Origin: Desulfuromonas sp.
GTDB lineage: Bacteria > Desulfobacterota > Desulfuromonadia > Desulfuromonadales > Geothermobacteraceae
Assembly (NCBI GenBank): GCA_002868905.1
Contig: PKUA01000029.1
Location: 62,001 to 126,000, forward strand
Length of the DNA: 64,000 nt
Reading direction: 5' to 3'
A model generated the notes under the pieces. The model was given only the letters and a program-made list of their open reading frames with translations. It did no database searches and had not been told where the DNA came from. Made by a program: the position numbers and the translations under genes. Numbering within the stretch: the first letter of the stretch is position 1; every line of letters begins with the position of its first letter. Positions 43,223 to 50,474 of the stretch are shown piece after piece.

Positions 43223-44146
43223 TTATCGTGGTTCTTTACAGAGTGGATCGCGGCTCTCCGAAGTTCCGAGACAACGGGCGAGTCCGCGACATCCGCCGAA
43301 ACAGATCTCGTAGGCATGACAGTCACGACAGTCCCGGGGAGTTGTCCCGATTTCGCTGCAGACAGCGGTGCGGGCCTGTGATTGCCAGAGATCGGCCAAT
43401 GGTTGTTCTAACAGAGAACCGATTCTCAGCTGCCAGGAAGAACAGGGATAAAGATCCCCCTCTGCGGAAATGTGAGCCAGACCGTTTCCGGCCTGGCAAC
43501 CTGAGTAATGCTCGCGCGGTGCCTCCGGGCAGAGCAACTCCCAGAGAAACAGGTCGTGCACCTCAAGTTTCAGGTCAGTGGACGAGCGACGACAGGTTGG
43601 CGCGAGAGGGCGAAACGATTCGAGGTCGTCGGCCTCAAGAACCCGCGACGCGAGGTCCGGACGATCGACCAGTGGGAAATTCGGGAGTTTGACGCCGGCA
43701 ACACCAACCTCACCGGCAACCTGGAAAAGACGCGGCAGTTGTTCAAGGCGACCTCTGATGGGGAGTAGTTGCAACTCGGGATAATAGCCGAGCTTGCGGA
43801 AATTTTTGACCGCGTCGACCACCTCTGCGTTCTGCCAACCTTCTTCGTCAACGACCGCCCCAATATCCAGGAGCAGGCGGGTTAGAGGCAAGTCGGGGTT
43901 CAAGACGGAAAAACCTGCACGGCACAACGGCACAACCAGGGTCACCTGCACCGATCCCCCATCAAGCTGCCGAATCAACGTCTCCAGGCCGGGATGGCGC
44001 CAGGCGTCACCGCCAAGGGTTACAAAGAAGATTCCGCCCTCGACAAGGCTCTCGGCAATACGCCCCAGCTCAGACTCGGAGAGGGGCGCAGCGTCTTTCA
44101 GGGTCCAGGTGATGCGCAACGGCGCATCAAACAGATCGAGTCCCAC
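43223..44146 (-). CDS. SPASM-domain protein without the radical SAM cysteine motif (GeoRSP-like)
   Basis: 307 residues from GTG 44146. The N-terminal text APLRITWTLKDAAPLSESELGRI parallels APLTFNWTLSFRCNFSCSHC of the neighbouring enzyme, but the three iron-sulfur Cys are gone, so it cannot bind SAM through a CxxxCxxC cluster. The C-terminus keeps a SPASM set: SGCQAGNGLAHISAEGDLYPC, CRDCHAYEICFGGCRGLARC and a final CKE. It is presumably a partner or substrate-scaffold protein of the radical SAM enzyme. The GTG has no Shine-Dalgarno and the frame is continuous with the short frame upstream; see the entry at 44153. Confidence 0.85.
   Translation of the reverse strand: MGLDLFDAPLRITWTLKDAAPLSESELGRIAESLVEGGIFFVTLGGDAWRHPGLETLIRQLDGGSVQVTLVVPLCRAGFSVLNPDLPLTRLLLDIGAVVDEEGWQNAEVVDAVKNFRKLGYYPELQLLPIRGRLEQLPRLFQVAGEVGVAGVKLPNFPLVDRPDLASRVLEADDLESFRPLAPTCRRSSTDLKLEVHDLFLWELLCPEAPREHYSGCQAGNGLAHISAEGDLYPCSSWQLRIGSLLEQPLADLWQSQARTAVCSEIGTTPRDCRDCHAYEICFGGCRGLARCLGTSESRDPLCKEPR
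44111..44128 (-). promoter_or_regulatory. Candidate SECIS hairpin after TGA of the Cys-TGA frame
   Basis: Minus-strand stem GATGCGC / GCGCATC with loop CGTT, 7 bp perfect, starting 24 bases after the TGA at 44155-44153 (loop about 31 bases downstream). The spacing matches bacterial SECIS. Short GC-rich hairpins also occur by chance in coding DNA, so this is only a candidate. Confidence 0.45.
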
Positions 44147-44152
44147 TCCAGG

Positions 44153-44209
44153 TCAGCAGGGGTGAACGTTACCGGAAGAGATGACACGCGGCTTGGCATA
44201 CTTTTTCAT
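44153..44209 (-). CDS. 18-residue peptide frame (candidate RiPP precursor or Sec-containing N-terminus)
   Basis: ATG at 44209 is preceded by AAGGAG and six bases, the best ribosome-binding site in this stretch. The peptide is MKKYAKPRVISSGNVHPC and stops at TGA. It lies between the radical SAM and SPASM genes, where a modified-peptide precursor would be expected. After the TGA the frame continues PGVGLDLFDAPL directly into the SPASM gene, so 44209-43223 is one frame with one TGA. Either the peptide ends with Cys and SPASM translation restarts at GTG seven bases later, or TGA is selenocysteine, giving a Cys-Sec protein. Too short for automated gene callers. Confidence 0.6.
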   Translation of the reverse strand: MKKYAKPRVISSGNVHPC

Positions 44210-44236
44210 GATCGACTCCTTTTGGGTTGAGAGTGG

Positions 44237-44271
44237 TTTGTAGAGACGCCCCGGCGGGGCGTCTCTACAAA
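44237..44271. repeat. GTAGAGACG-type palindrome 5
   Basis: TTTGTAGAGACGCCCCG, one base, CGGGGCGTCTCTACAAA; 17-bp perfect arms. Lies between the radical SAM gene and the 18-residue frame. No T-run follows on the minus strand, so it is not a typical terminator for the operon. Same outer arms as the four at 31945-32124. Confidence 0.85.
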
Positions 44272-44283
44272 AAACGGACGAAA

Positions 44284-45285
44284 TTATTTCCAACAGTGCG
44301 GGTCGGGCTCGGAAAAATCACCGGTTTCGGCAAAAGCGCGCGCCGTGCAACCGCCGAGACAGTCCTCGTAGGCGCCGCAGCCGACACATTTCCCTTTCGC
44401 CTCCTTGGTGCGCATCTTCAGCAACAGCGGTGATTCGTTCCAGAGCGTGTCAAAATCATCCCGCAGAATGTTACCGACCACCAGCGGGATGAAACCGCAC
44501 GGGGTAATATCACCGTTCGGTCGCAGATGAAGCGAGAGTTTGCCACAGCTGCTCCCTTTGACCAACGGGTCCGCGTCGTAACCGGGGAGAGACGCGATAA
44601 CCGGATCATCGAAGGAGATGGAAAGGTCATCGGTCTCCTGCTTGACCTCAAGAGCCTCCCGGTAGAAGTCTTTCCATTCCTCCGGAGTCAGATCGAGTTC
44701 TTCCCGGTTCTGAAACCCGCGCCCGCTACACTTGAAGTTGTGCAGGTAGACCTGCTTAACCTCATGCTCGCGGGCAAGCTGCAGCAGCTCGCGGAATTGG
44801 CGAAAGTTGATCCGGGAGATGACGGCGCTCATGGTTGTGCGGATTCCAGCTGACGCAAGGTGCTGAAGAGCGGCGGTGGCCCGGTCGAAAGAACCGGGCA
44901 TGCAGCGAAACTCGTCATGCAGACCGGCCTCCGCGCTGTCAATGCTGATTCCGACGCTTTTGAAACCGGCCGCCTTGACCTTCTCGGCGGCACCGGCATC
45001 CAACAACCAGCCGTTGGAGTTCATCGACACATTCAAGCCCTGGGCCGTCGCGTACCCGGCGAGGTCGTAAAGATCGGGACGGATCAACGGCTCGCCACCA
45101 CCGAAGTTGATAAATGGCACTTGCTTCTGCCGCAGGATATCGACGACCTGTTTCAACTCGGCCAGCGAAAGTTCCGGCACCTGCTCCTCGCGGCTGTAAC
45201 AGTGGCTGCAGCTGAAATTACAGCGGAACGAGAGGGTCCAGTTGAACGTCAGCGGCGCTGAAAGTAAGGTGTTCTGCTCACGCAT
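44284..45285 (-). CDS. Radical SAM/SPASM peptide-modifying enzyme (GeoRSP-like)
   Basis: 333 residues. Iron-sulfur cluster motif C22-N-F-S-C26-S-H-C29, the GGEP-type SAM loop FGGGEPLIRPDL (about residue 62) and SPASM cluster cysteines in SSCGKLSLHLRPNGDITPC, KCVGCGAYEDCLGGC and DPHC. The format is that of peptide maturases such as PqqE and mycofactocin MftC. Its start overlaps the PqqD gene by eight bases. PqqD partners bind the precursor's leader, so the enzyme probably modifies a short peptide, most likely the one encoded at 44209. The reaction cannot be deduced. Confidence 0.9.
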   Translation of the reverse strand: MREQNTLLSAPLTFNWTLSFRCNFSCSHCYSREEQVPELSLAELKQVVDILRQKQVPFINFGGGEPLIRPDLYDLAGYATAQGLNVSMNSNGWLLDAGAAEKVKAAGFKSVGISIDSAEAGLHDEFRCMPGSFDRATAALQHLASAGIRTTMSAVISRINFRQFRELLQLAREHEVKQVYLHNFKCSGRGFQNREELDLTPEEWKDFYREALEVKQETDDLSISFDDPVIASLPGYDADPLVKGSSCGKLSLHLRPNGDITPCGFIPLVVGNILRDDFDTLWNESPLLLKMRTKEAKGKCVGCGAYEDCLGGCTARAFAETGDFSEPDPHCWK

Positions 45286-45589
45286 CGGTCACCCACCCCC
45301 GTTGTTGCAGGTCGACGAGGAATTCTCGCACGTCTTGCTCTAACTCCTCGGCCGCGACCTCGTACTCGGCACCGATCTCCTGCACGATAGCTGCGAGTTC
45401 AGTTTCGCCGTCGCAACGACGCCAGATCTCTCCGCCGAGGAGGTTGAGTTGATGCATGGTCCCGTTGACGACCAGGATCACCGTTCCCCCCTCCGAAATA
45501 TCTTCACCTCGTTCAGCCGCTTCAAGCAGCTGCTGCTCCCGGCGCTGCTCGTGTCGCCAGATCACATCCGGGTTCCGCTTTGGTTTCAC
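45278..45589 (-). CDS. PqqD-like peptide chaperone
   Basis: 103 residues from GTG 45589 (AGGAAAGG eight bases upstream). The winged-helix PqqD pattern is visible: VILVVNGTMHQLNLLGGEIWRRCDGETELAAIVQEIGAEYEVAAEELEQDVREFLVDLQQRGWV (in parts). A basic/charged N-terminal region of about 35 residues is extra. PqqD-type RRE domains deliver ribosomal peptides to radical SAM enzymes. Co-translation with the radical SAM gene (overlap) supports the partnership. Confidence 0.88.
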   Translation of the reverse strand: MKPKRNPDVIWRHEQRREQQLLEAAERGEDISEGGTVILVVNGTMHQLNLLGGEIWRRCDGETELAAIVQEIGAEYEVAAEELEQDVREFLVDLQQRGWVTDA

Positions 45590-45614
45590 AATACACACCT
45601 TTCCTTACCCCGTT

Positions 45615-46676
45615 TCATGATGTCCGATCCCGCCACAGAAGGGAGTTGGTCAACAGGAACAGAAAACCGACCAGGGTCGCTACCTTGCCGTAAAACGGTA
45701 CGCCAGCCGCCGTCGCTGTCAAGCCCCAGGCCTGGACCAGACCGCCGCCAATGACCATGCCGATCACCACCAGACCGGCGTCGGCATCCCCTTCCCCCGC
45801 TTTAATCAACTGACGGAATGGGCAACCGCCGATCAGCACTGACAACCAGCCGACCAGCGCCATGCCGGCAAAACTCCAAAAATGCTGCAGATGGGCGCCG
45901 GGCTGACCGTACATCCCGAGCCGGAACTGTCCGCTGAACAGGTTGAATCCGACCGCCACCACCACGAAGACCAGCAGGCCCCAGAGCAACGGGGTACGCC
46001 CTCGCATCAGGAAACTGTCCCTGATGCTGCCGGTAATGCAGAATCGGCTCCGTTGCGCCAGCATGCCCAGCAGCAGGCCGGCACCGAGCGACAGCAGCAT
46101 CGGCGCATGCTGGGCCGCGCTGCCGCTGGTGGAAAACAGCAGGAACCCGGGGCGGAACAGGTAAAACAGCAGCAGGGCAACACCAAGACACGGTATCCAC
46201 CAGCCGCTGCCACGCTGCTTTTCCGCCCGGCCAAAATGAATGCCGGCGGCGAGTCCGCGCAGTCCGATCCACACCCCTGCGACCAGTCCAGCCAGGCCGG
46301 CCAGGCTGGTCAAGTCACCGGCCGTCAGACGGAGGAACAATTTAATCGGGCAACCGATAAAAACGCCGCAGCCGATCATCAGGAAAATCCCGGCAAGAAG
46401 GCGGACCAGCGGAGCGCTCCCGCCACGGCTGTTAAACTCGCGAAACAGGCCGGCGCTGAGGACGGCCCCGAGAACAAAACCGATAATCTCCGGACGGAGG
46501 TACTGCATGCGGGCATTGTCATGCAGGCCGAGGGCACCGGCGCTGTTTTCCAGGAAACAGGAGATACAGATCCCCGAGTTTTCCGGATTGCCCGCCACGG
46601 CGAGACCGACGCCGGCGATGCCGAGGGCGAGACTGGCGACGATCACCAGCCAGAAATGTCGATCGAGAGTCGGCAT
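45615..46676 (-). CDS. YedE-family putative selenium transporter
   Basis: 353 residues with about ten membrane segments and the repeated Cys-containing motifs of YeeE/YedE channels: GICISCFLEN, MIGCGVFIGCPIK, RSRFCITGSIRD and VLIGGCPFRQLIKAGEGDADAGL. This matches the selenium-metabolism YedE branch, thought to carry selenium or thiosulfate-like species. The gene is in the same run as pqqD and radical SAM genes (gap 25). A selenium transporter here is one reason to ask whether the nearby Cys-TGA is Cys-Sec. Confidence 0.85.
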   Translation of the reverse strand: MPTLDRHFWLVIVASLALGIAGVGLAVAGNPENSGICISCFLENSAGALGLHDNARMQYLRPEIIGFVLGAVLSAGLFREFNSRGGSAPLVRLLAGIFLMIGCGVFIGCPIKLFLRLTAGDLTSLAGLAGLVAGVWIGLRGLAAGIHFGRAEKQRGSGWWIPCLGVALLLFYLFRPGFLLFSTSGSAAQHAPMLLSLGAGLLLGMLAQRSRFCITGSIRDSFLMRGRTPLLWGLLVFVVVAVGFNLFSGQFRLGMYGQPGAHLQHFWSFAGMALVGWLSVLIGGCPFRQLIKAGEGDADAGLVVIGMVIGGGLVQAWGLTATAAGVPFYGKVATLVGFLFLLTNSLLWRDRTS

Positions 46677-46679
46677 ACT

Positions 46680-47219
46680 CTATTCACACCCTCCCGCCAA
46701 CCTGCTCTGCAGGTAGTAGAGATCACGCATGGTCTCCTGCAGGGAGCTGTTGTCCGGGTGTTGTTTCACCTGTGCTCCGACCTGCCGCAACCCTTCATCG
46801 ACCACCCGGCTGATGGACTCGTAACGCGAGAGCGGGCTCTTCGCATCGACGTAATCGCCGTTCCCCTTCACCCCCCGGACAAAGCTGGCCGTCGCCGGCT
46901 GCCACGCCTGCTGGGCGAGGAGGATTTCACCGCGTAAAATATCTCCATGCGGCTCGCCGGGGTACTCACGCCCCAGCTCCTTGAGCTTCAACAACGCCGC
47001 GGCGTACTCGCCCGAAGCCGTGAGGTCCACGACGGGCGCATAGGTCTGTTTGAGGAAGTCGGTCCGCGCCCGGGCCAGCATCTGCTTCTCCATGGCCCGA
47101 TCCAGGCGTCCCCCATGCATCGCACCCGCCTCCGGCTGCGGGGTCAGAACGAGTAGCAGCAGACCGCCGGCCACGACCAGCAGGCCGACAAGATGAAGCA
47201 TGTCAAACCGGTCCGGCAT
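46680..47219 (-). CDS. Membrane-anchored TPR-like protein
   Basis: About 179 residues from ATG 47219. One N-terminal helix (LHLVGLLVVAGGLLLLVL) then a helical domain: ARARTDFLKQTYAPVVDLTASGEYAAALLKLKELGREYPGEPHGDILRGEILLAQQ has TPR-like repeats. The C-terminus ends RLAGGCE. A scaffold facing the periplasm is likely; I know no named family. The frame begins four bases before the next upstream gene's stop. Confidence 0.65.
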   Translation of the reverse strand: MPDRFDMLHLVGLLVVAGGLLLLVLTPQPEAGAMHGGRLDRAMEKQMLARARTDFLKQTYAPVVDLTASGEYAAALLKLKELGREYPGEPHGDILRGEILLAQQAWQPATASFVRGVKGNGDYVDAKSPLSRYESISRVVDEGLRQVGAQVKQHPDNSSLQETMRDLYYLQSRLAGGCE

Positions 47220-47222
47220 CAA

Positions 47223-48128
47223 TCAAAACTCCTGGTAAGGGGGCATATTGGCGCGTCGCGCCATTTCCCGCAACGGATCGTAATCGCTGTCGACCAACTG
47301 GTCGAAACCATCAACCCAGGCGCCATCCAGAACCTTGACGACCTCACCGTCCAGTTCGACCGTCACCTCGGGTGTCAACTCCAGCAGGGCACGTTGAAAC
47401 CTGTTGACCAGGTCCGTATCGAGCCTTTTCGCCGCCCCGAAGGTGCAGTAGGGAAAAATCCGACTCTGGCCAATAATGTTGAAATCGTCGGCGCGTATTT
47501 TCCCTTCCGCGGCCATGGTTTCCAAATCGAGGGCGGGAGCGGCTGCGACGTCGTAAGCGCCGAAATAAACCCCGTAGACCACCTTTTCATGCTTGAAGGA
47601 ACCGTGCGGGATGCCGTAATAGGAGAGATCGGTCTCCGGGTCGAATCCGGCCTGCAACATCAGGTCATACTGAGCGAGAAAACCGCTCGGCGCCAGCTGC
47701 GGCCCGAACAGCATCCGCTTCCCCTTCATATCGTCGATGGTTTTGATCCCGCTCCCCTTGCGCGAAATAATTGCTCCGGCGGTGCGGGATCCGTACTCTC
47801 CCCGCCTCTCGGTAGCGACCAGACTCAGCCCGGCCTCCTTGTGCAATATGATGTAAAGCAGGGAATTGGTATGGGTAAAGTCGAATTCTCCGGCCTTGAA
47901 CCGCTCGGGGAAATCCTGCGTATCGACCGGCACCAACTTGAAGTTAACGCCAAGCTTTTCACCCAGATACCGGGTCAGGGGTTGAAACCGCTGGATCGTC
48001 TCAGCCTCGCTGTTGCAATTCATGTAACCGATGGTGTAGGTCGGTCGCTCAGTCTCAGGCTGACATCCAGCCAGCAGACTCAAGGCGATCAACAGCAACA
48101 GGGTTATCAGGAAGGATGATAATTTCAT
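47223..48128 (-). CDS. PhnD-like periplasmic substrate-binding lipoprotein
   Basis: 301 residues. MKLSSFLITLLLLIALSLLAGCQPE is a lipoprotein signal (lipobox LAGC). The mature part, with FQPLTRYLGEKLGVNFKLVPVDTQDFPERFKAGEFDFTHTNSLLYIIL (in parts) and LKGKRMLFG-like DMKGKRMLFGPQLAPSG, matches the PhnD/phosphonate-type ABC binding fold. No ABC permease or ATPase is adjacent, so it may sense or deliver a small ligand rather than feed a classical importer. It overlaps the NosD-like gene by four bases. Confidence 0.85.
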   Translation of the reverse strand: MKLSSFLITLLLLIALSLLAGCQPETERPTYTIGYMNCNSEAETIQRFQPLTRYLGEKLGVNFKLVPVDTQDFPERFKAGEFDFTHTNSLLYIILHKEAGLSLVATERRGEYGSRTAGAIISRKGSGIKTIDDMKGKRMLFGPQLAPSGFLAQYDLMLQAGFDPETDLSYYGIPHGSFKHEKVVYGVYFGAYDVAAAPALDLETMAAEGKIRADDFNIIGQSRIFPYCTFGAAKRLDTDLVNRFQRALLELTPEVTVELDGEVVKVLDGAWVDGFDQLVDSDYDPLREMARRANMPPYQEF

Positions 48129-49216
48129 TCTCTGTCTTTCTTCGGGATCGGTGGCTGTGGCAAATCCGGTTCCTGTGGAAGCGGGGCATCCCAGCGGACC
48201 GGACCGACATCGGCCCGATCAGATTGATCGCGCACCAGACCGGCGACCCGGCTGCTTTTCCCCCACCAGTTACGACCGATCGACATCTCGTCGCTACCGT
48301 CGTTGATGACAGCGTATTCACCATTGTCCGAAAGGTCGTTCCCGACGATGGTCCCGCCGGATTCGATCCAGCGGATACCGGCCCGACCGTTGCCGGCAAT
48401 CCTGTTTCCAACGAGGTTAATATCTGATTCTTCAAAAAAGGTGCCATGCTCGGCGTTGCCCTGCAGCCAATTTCCATCGATCTCCCCCCGGCTCCGCTGC
48501 AGGTAGAGGCCTCTGCGGTTGCGGGTGATCGTATTACCGCGGGCGACCAGGTCTGAATCGCGCAGGCTGACACCATTGGCCAAGTTCCCCTCGATCAGGT
48601 TGTTGACCAGTTCGATATCGCTGTAAACGCAGCGCACACCCCAGTTTCCACCCCTGACCGTCGATTCCACCATGCGCACGGTCGAGTCGCGAAACTGAAT
48701 ACCGTTGAAGTTGTCTACGATGCGGCAGCGCTCAATTGAAACGGTCGACTCCTGGAACTGAAAGGCGCGCCGGTTATGGCGGAACACGCTGTCTCGCACC
48801 TTTCCCCGCCCGAAATGAGCGTGAAACCCGCGATAGGCAAACTCGACCAGACAGTGTTCCAGGCGATTATCGTTCTCGGACGCCATCATGTTGATCGCCC
48901 CCCAGAAACCGGGGAAGCCGTCACCGGCCGCGGTGAAACGGATCGGCGCCTCGGCGGTCCCGAGGGCGAGCAGTTCCCCCTGGACAAAAAGTTCGTGCTC
49001 GCCGATCCCGTCCCCGTTGGTATCGTTACGGGTAAAACGAATGACGCTTCCTGGGCGGATTTCCAGCCGGACCTCGGGTGCCACCGTCAGGATTCCGTCG
49101 ATCAGGATCTCGCCTTCCCACACCGTGTCCTGCCATAATGTCTGTTCGCCGCGATACACGGTCTCGGCCCATGCCGTAACGGGAGCCAGGAGCAGCAGCA
49201 GGAGCAACAACCTCAT
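48125..49216 (-). CDS. NosD-like right-handed beta-helix protein
   Basis: 363 residues with signal peptide MRLLLLLLLLAPVTAWA and about ten coils with repeats such as HNRRAFQFQESTVSIERCRI, NNLIEGNLANGVSLRDSDL, GNTITRNRRGLYLQRS and GNRIAGNGRAGIRWIES. This is the parallel beta-helix of NosD/PbH1 proteins; NosD helps deliver copper to N2O reductase. Ends with NWWG and a proline-rich tail (PLPQEPDLPQPPIPKKD). It overlaps the next gene by four bases. Confidence 0.85.
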   Translation of the reverse strand: MRLLLLLLLLAPVTAWAETVYRGEQTLWQDTVWEGEILIDGILTVAPEVRLEIRPGSVIRFTRNDTNGDGIGEHELFVQGELLALGTAEAPIRFTAAGDGFPGFWGAINMMASENDNRLEHCLVEFAYRGFHAHFGRGKVRDSVFRHNRRAFQFQESTVSIERCRIVDNFNGIQFRDSTVRMVESTVRGGNWGVRCVYSDIELVNNLIEGNLANGVSLRDSDLVARGNTITRNRRGLYLQRSRGEIDGNWLQGNAEHGTFFEESDINLVGNRIAGNGRAGIRWIESGGTIVGNDLSDNGEYAVINDGSDEMSIGRNWWGKSSRVAGLVRDQSDRADVGPVRWDAPLPQEPDLPQPPIPKKDRE

Positions 49217-50001
49217 GGGCCCACCTCCACCCTCTGCAGGTGGTCGACCCGGTTGTCGACAAAACGGATACGTCCGGTCTCCATGGCGGAACCGACAAGA
49301 CCGAGGTCATTTCCGCGAATTTCCACCTCCTGCAAAACCGTTTGACACCCTGGCCCGAGCACCACCCCTTCCTCGTCGTGCCCGACGATGTTACCGCGAC
49401 GGATGTCCAGGGAACCTTCGCCCCAGCAGAGGATGCCGGTTTCACCCCGGTCTATCAGGACATCGGTTCCGCTGAAACGTCCCCCGTTCTGCAGAATGAC
49501 ACCGTAGCGGTTGTCGGTGACAACCACCTGGTCGAGAACGGCACTGGCTCCGCTGACCAGCAGGGCTGTCTCAGCACCGGACAACCGGACATTGTTAAAG
49601 CGCCCTACCCCTCCGGCGATAAGCTCGATACCTGCCCAGCCCGTCTCCCCGGCGTCCTCGCTCCCGACAGTTACATAAGGAAGGACATGAACCGGCTCGG
49701 CACCAGCGGCACCGACGACCAGTTCACCTTCAACCAGCAACTCGACCTTGGAAGAGAGGAACTCAGGATCGATCTTGGTCGAGTCGGTCGAGTGAACGAG
49801 GATGGTGCTTCCCGGCTCGATCACCAGTCGGGCACCCACCGGAACACGAACGTCGGCGACGAGGTGCACGATGTCGTGCAGGACCGTCTCCCCCGCGAGC
49901 ACACCGGCGAGTTCGAAAACGTTGGCCTGCCCGGTTGTCTGCCTGGGGGCGGAACAAGCCGTGAGCAGCAGGCAAAGCAGCAGACCGAGTCGATATACCA
50001 T
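49213..50001 (-). CDS. Beta-helix lipoprotein (second NosD-like)
   Basis: 262 residues: MVYRLGLLLCLLLTACSAPRQ is a lipobox signal (LTAC). The mature part is a shorter beta-helix (VRLSGAETALLVSGASAVLDQVVVTDNRYGVILQNGGRFSG and RRGNIVGHDEEGVVLGPG), with the VPVGARLVIEPGSTILV opening shared with the next gene. Possibly a paralogue of the NosD-like protein. Start and stop overlap neighbours by one to four bases. Confidence 0.8.
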   Translation of the reverse strand: MVYRLGLLLCLLLTACSAPRQTTGQANVFELAGVLAGETVLHDIVHLVADVRVPVGARLVIEPGSTILVHSTDSTKIDPEFLSSKVELLVEGELVVGAAGAEPVHVLPYVTVGSEDAGETGWAGIELIAGGVGRFNNVRLSGAETALLVSGASAVLDQVVVTDNRYGVILQNGGRFSGTDVLIDRGETGILCWGEGSLDIRRGNIVGHDEEGVVLGPGCQTVLQEVEIRGNDLGLVGSAMETGRIRFVDNRVDHLQRVEVGP

Positions 50002-50474
50002 CAGATCCAGCCTTGCTTTTGGAGAAACCGGCGAGCCGTGGCCAGCGGGGGTGCTCCGGATTCAACCCTGCCGATCAGGCGCCGCACCTGCTCCGGTTGC
50101 AACAGCCCCTGCAATTTTTTCAACGCGGGGACAACCAGCGAGAATTGCAACTCCTCCAGGGGCCGTGGGCCGCTGAAGAGGCTGGAAAGAGCCTCGACCT
50201 TGAAAACACGAGTCGCTCCGACCATCTCGTCGGGTGAGAACACCAGGTCGACCCGGTCCTCTTGCAGAGCCTGCTGCCCGCCGCCGGGCGGGATGGTGAC
50301 CAGGTTCGATTCGATGCCGGTCTTTTCCTGCAGGTAAATGGTGACGACCGCCGACAGGAGCTGCTGTCGTGCCCCCCCGTCAGTGGCGACGAACAGCTTC
50401 GGTCCGAAACAGGCGACGGCCGGTGTTCCGGAGAGCAAACAGATGCCCAGCGCCAACAGGATGACGTATCTCAT
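50001..50474 (-). CDS. Small periplasmic binding-like protein
   Basis: About 157 residues from ATG 50474, with signal peptide MRYVILLALGICLLSGTPAVA. The mature start CFGPKLFVATDGGARQQLLSAVVTIYLQEKTGIESNLVTI resembles a glycine-betaine/OpuAC-type binding domain, but the protein is about half the usual length, so it is either a minimal or a truncated version. It is adjacent to both beta-helix genes. A Cys lies at the mature N-terminus, but the preceding residues do not form a lipobox. Confidence 0.6.
   Translation of the reverse strand: MRYVILLALGICLLSGTPAVACFGPKLFVATDGGARQQLLSAVVTIYLQEKTGIESNLVTIPPGGGQQALQEDRVDLVFSPDEMVGATRVFKVEALSSLFSGPRPLEELQFSLVVPALKKLQGLLQPEQVRRLIGRVESGAPPLATARRFLQKQGWI

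Noticed and set aside
44237-44271. The palindrome as a terminator isolating the 18-residue frame from the radical SAM gene
   Set aside because: No T-run follows on the minus strand; the same repeat occurs outside operons as well, so it is more likely a dispersed repeat.
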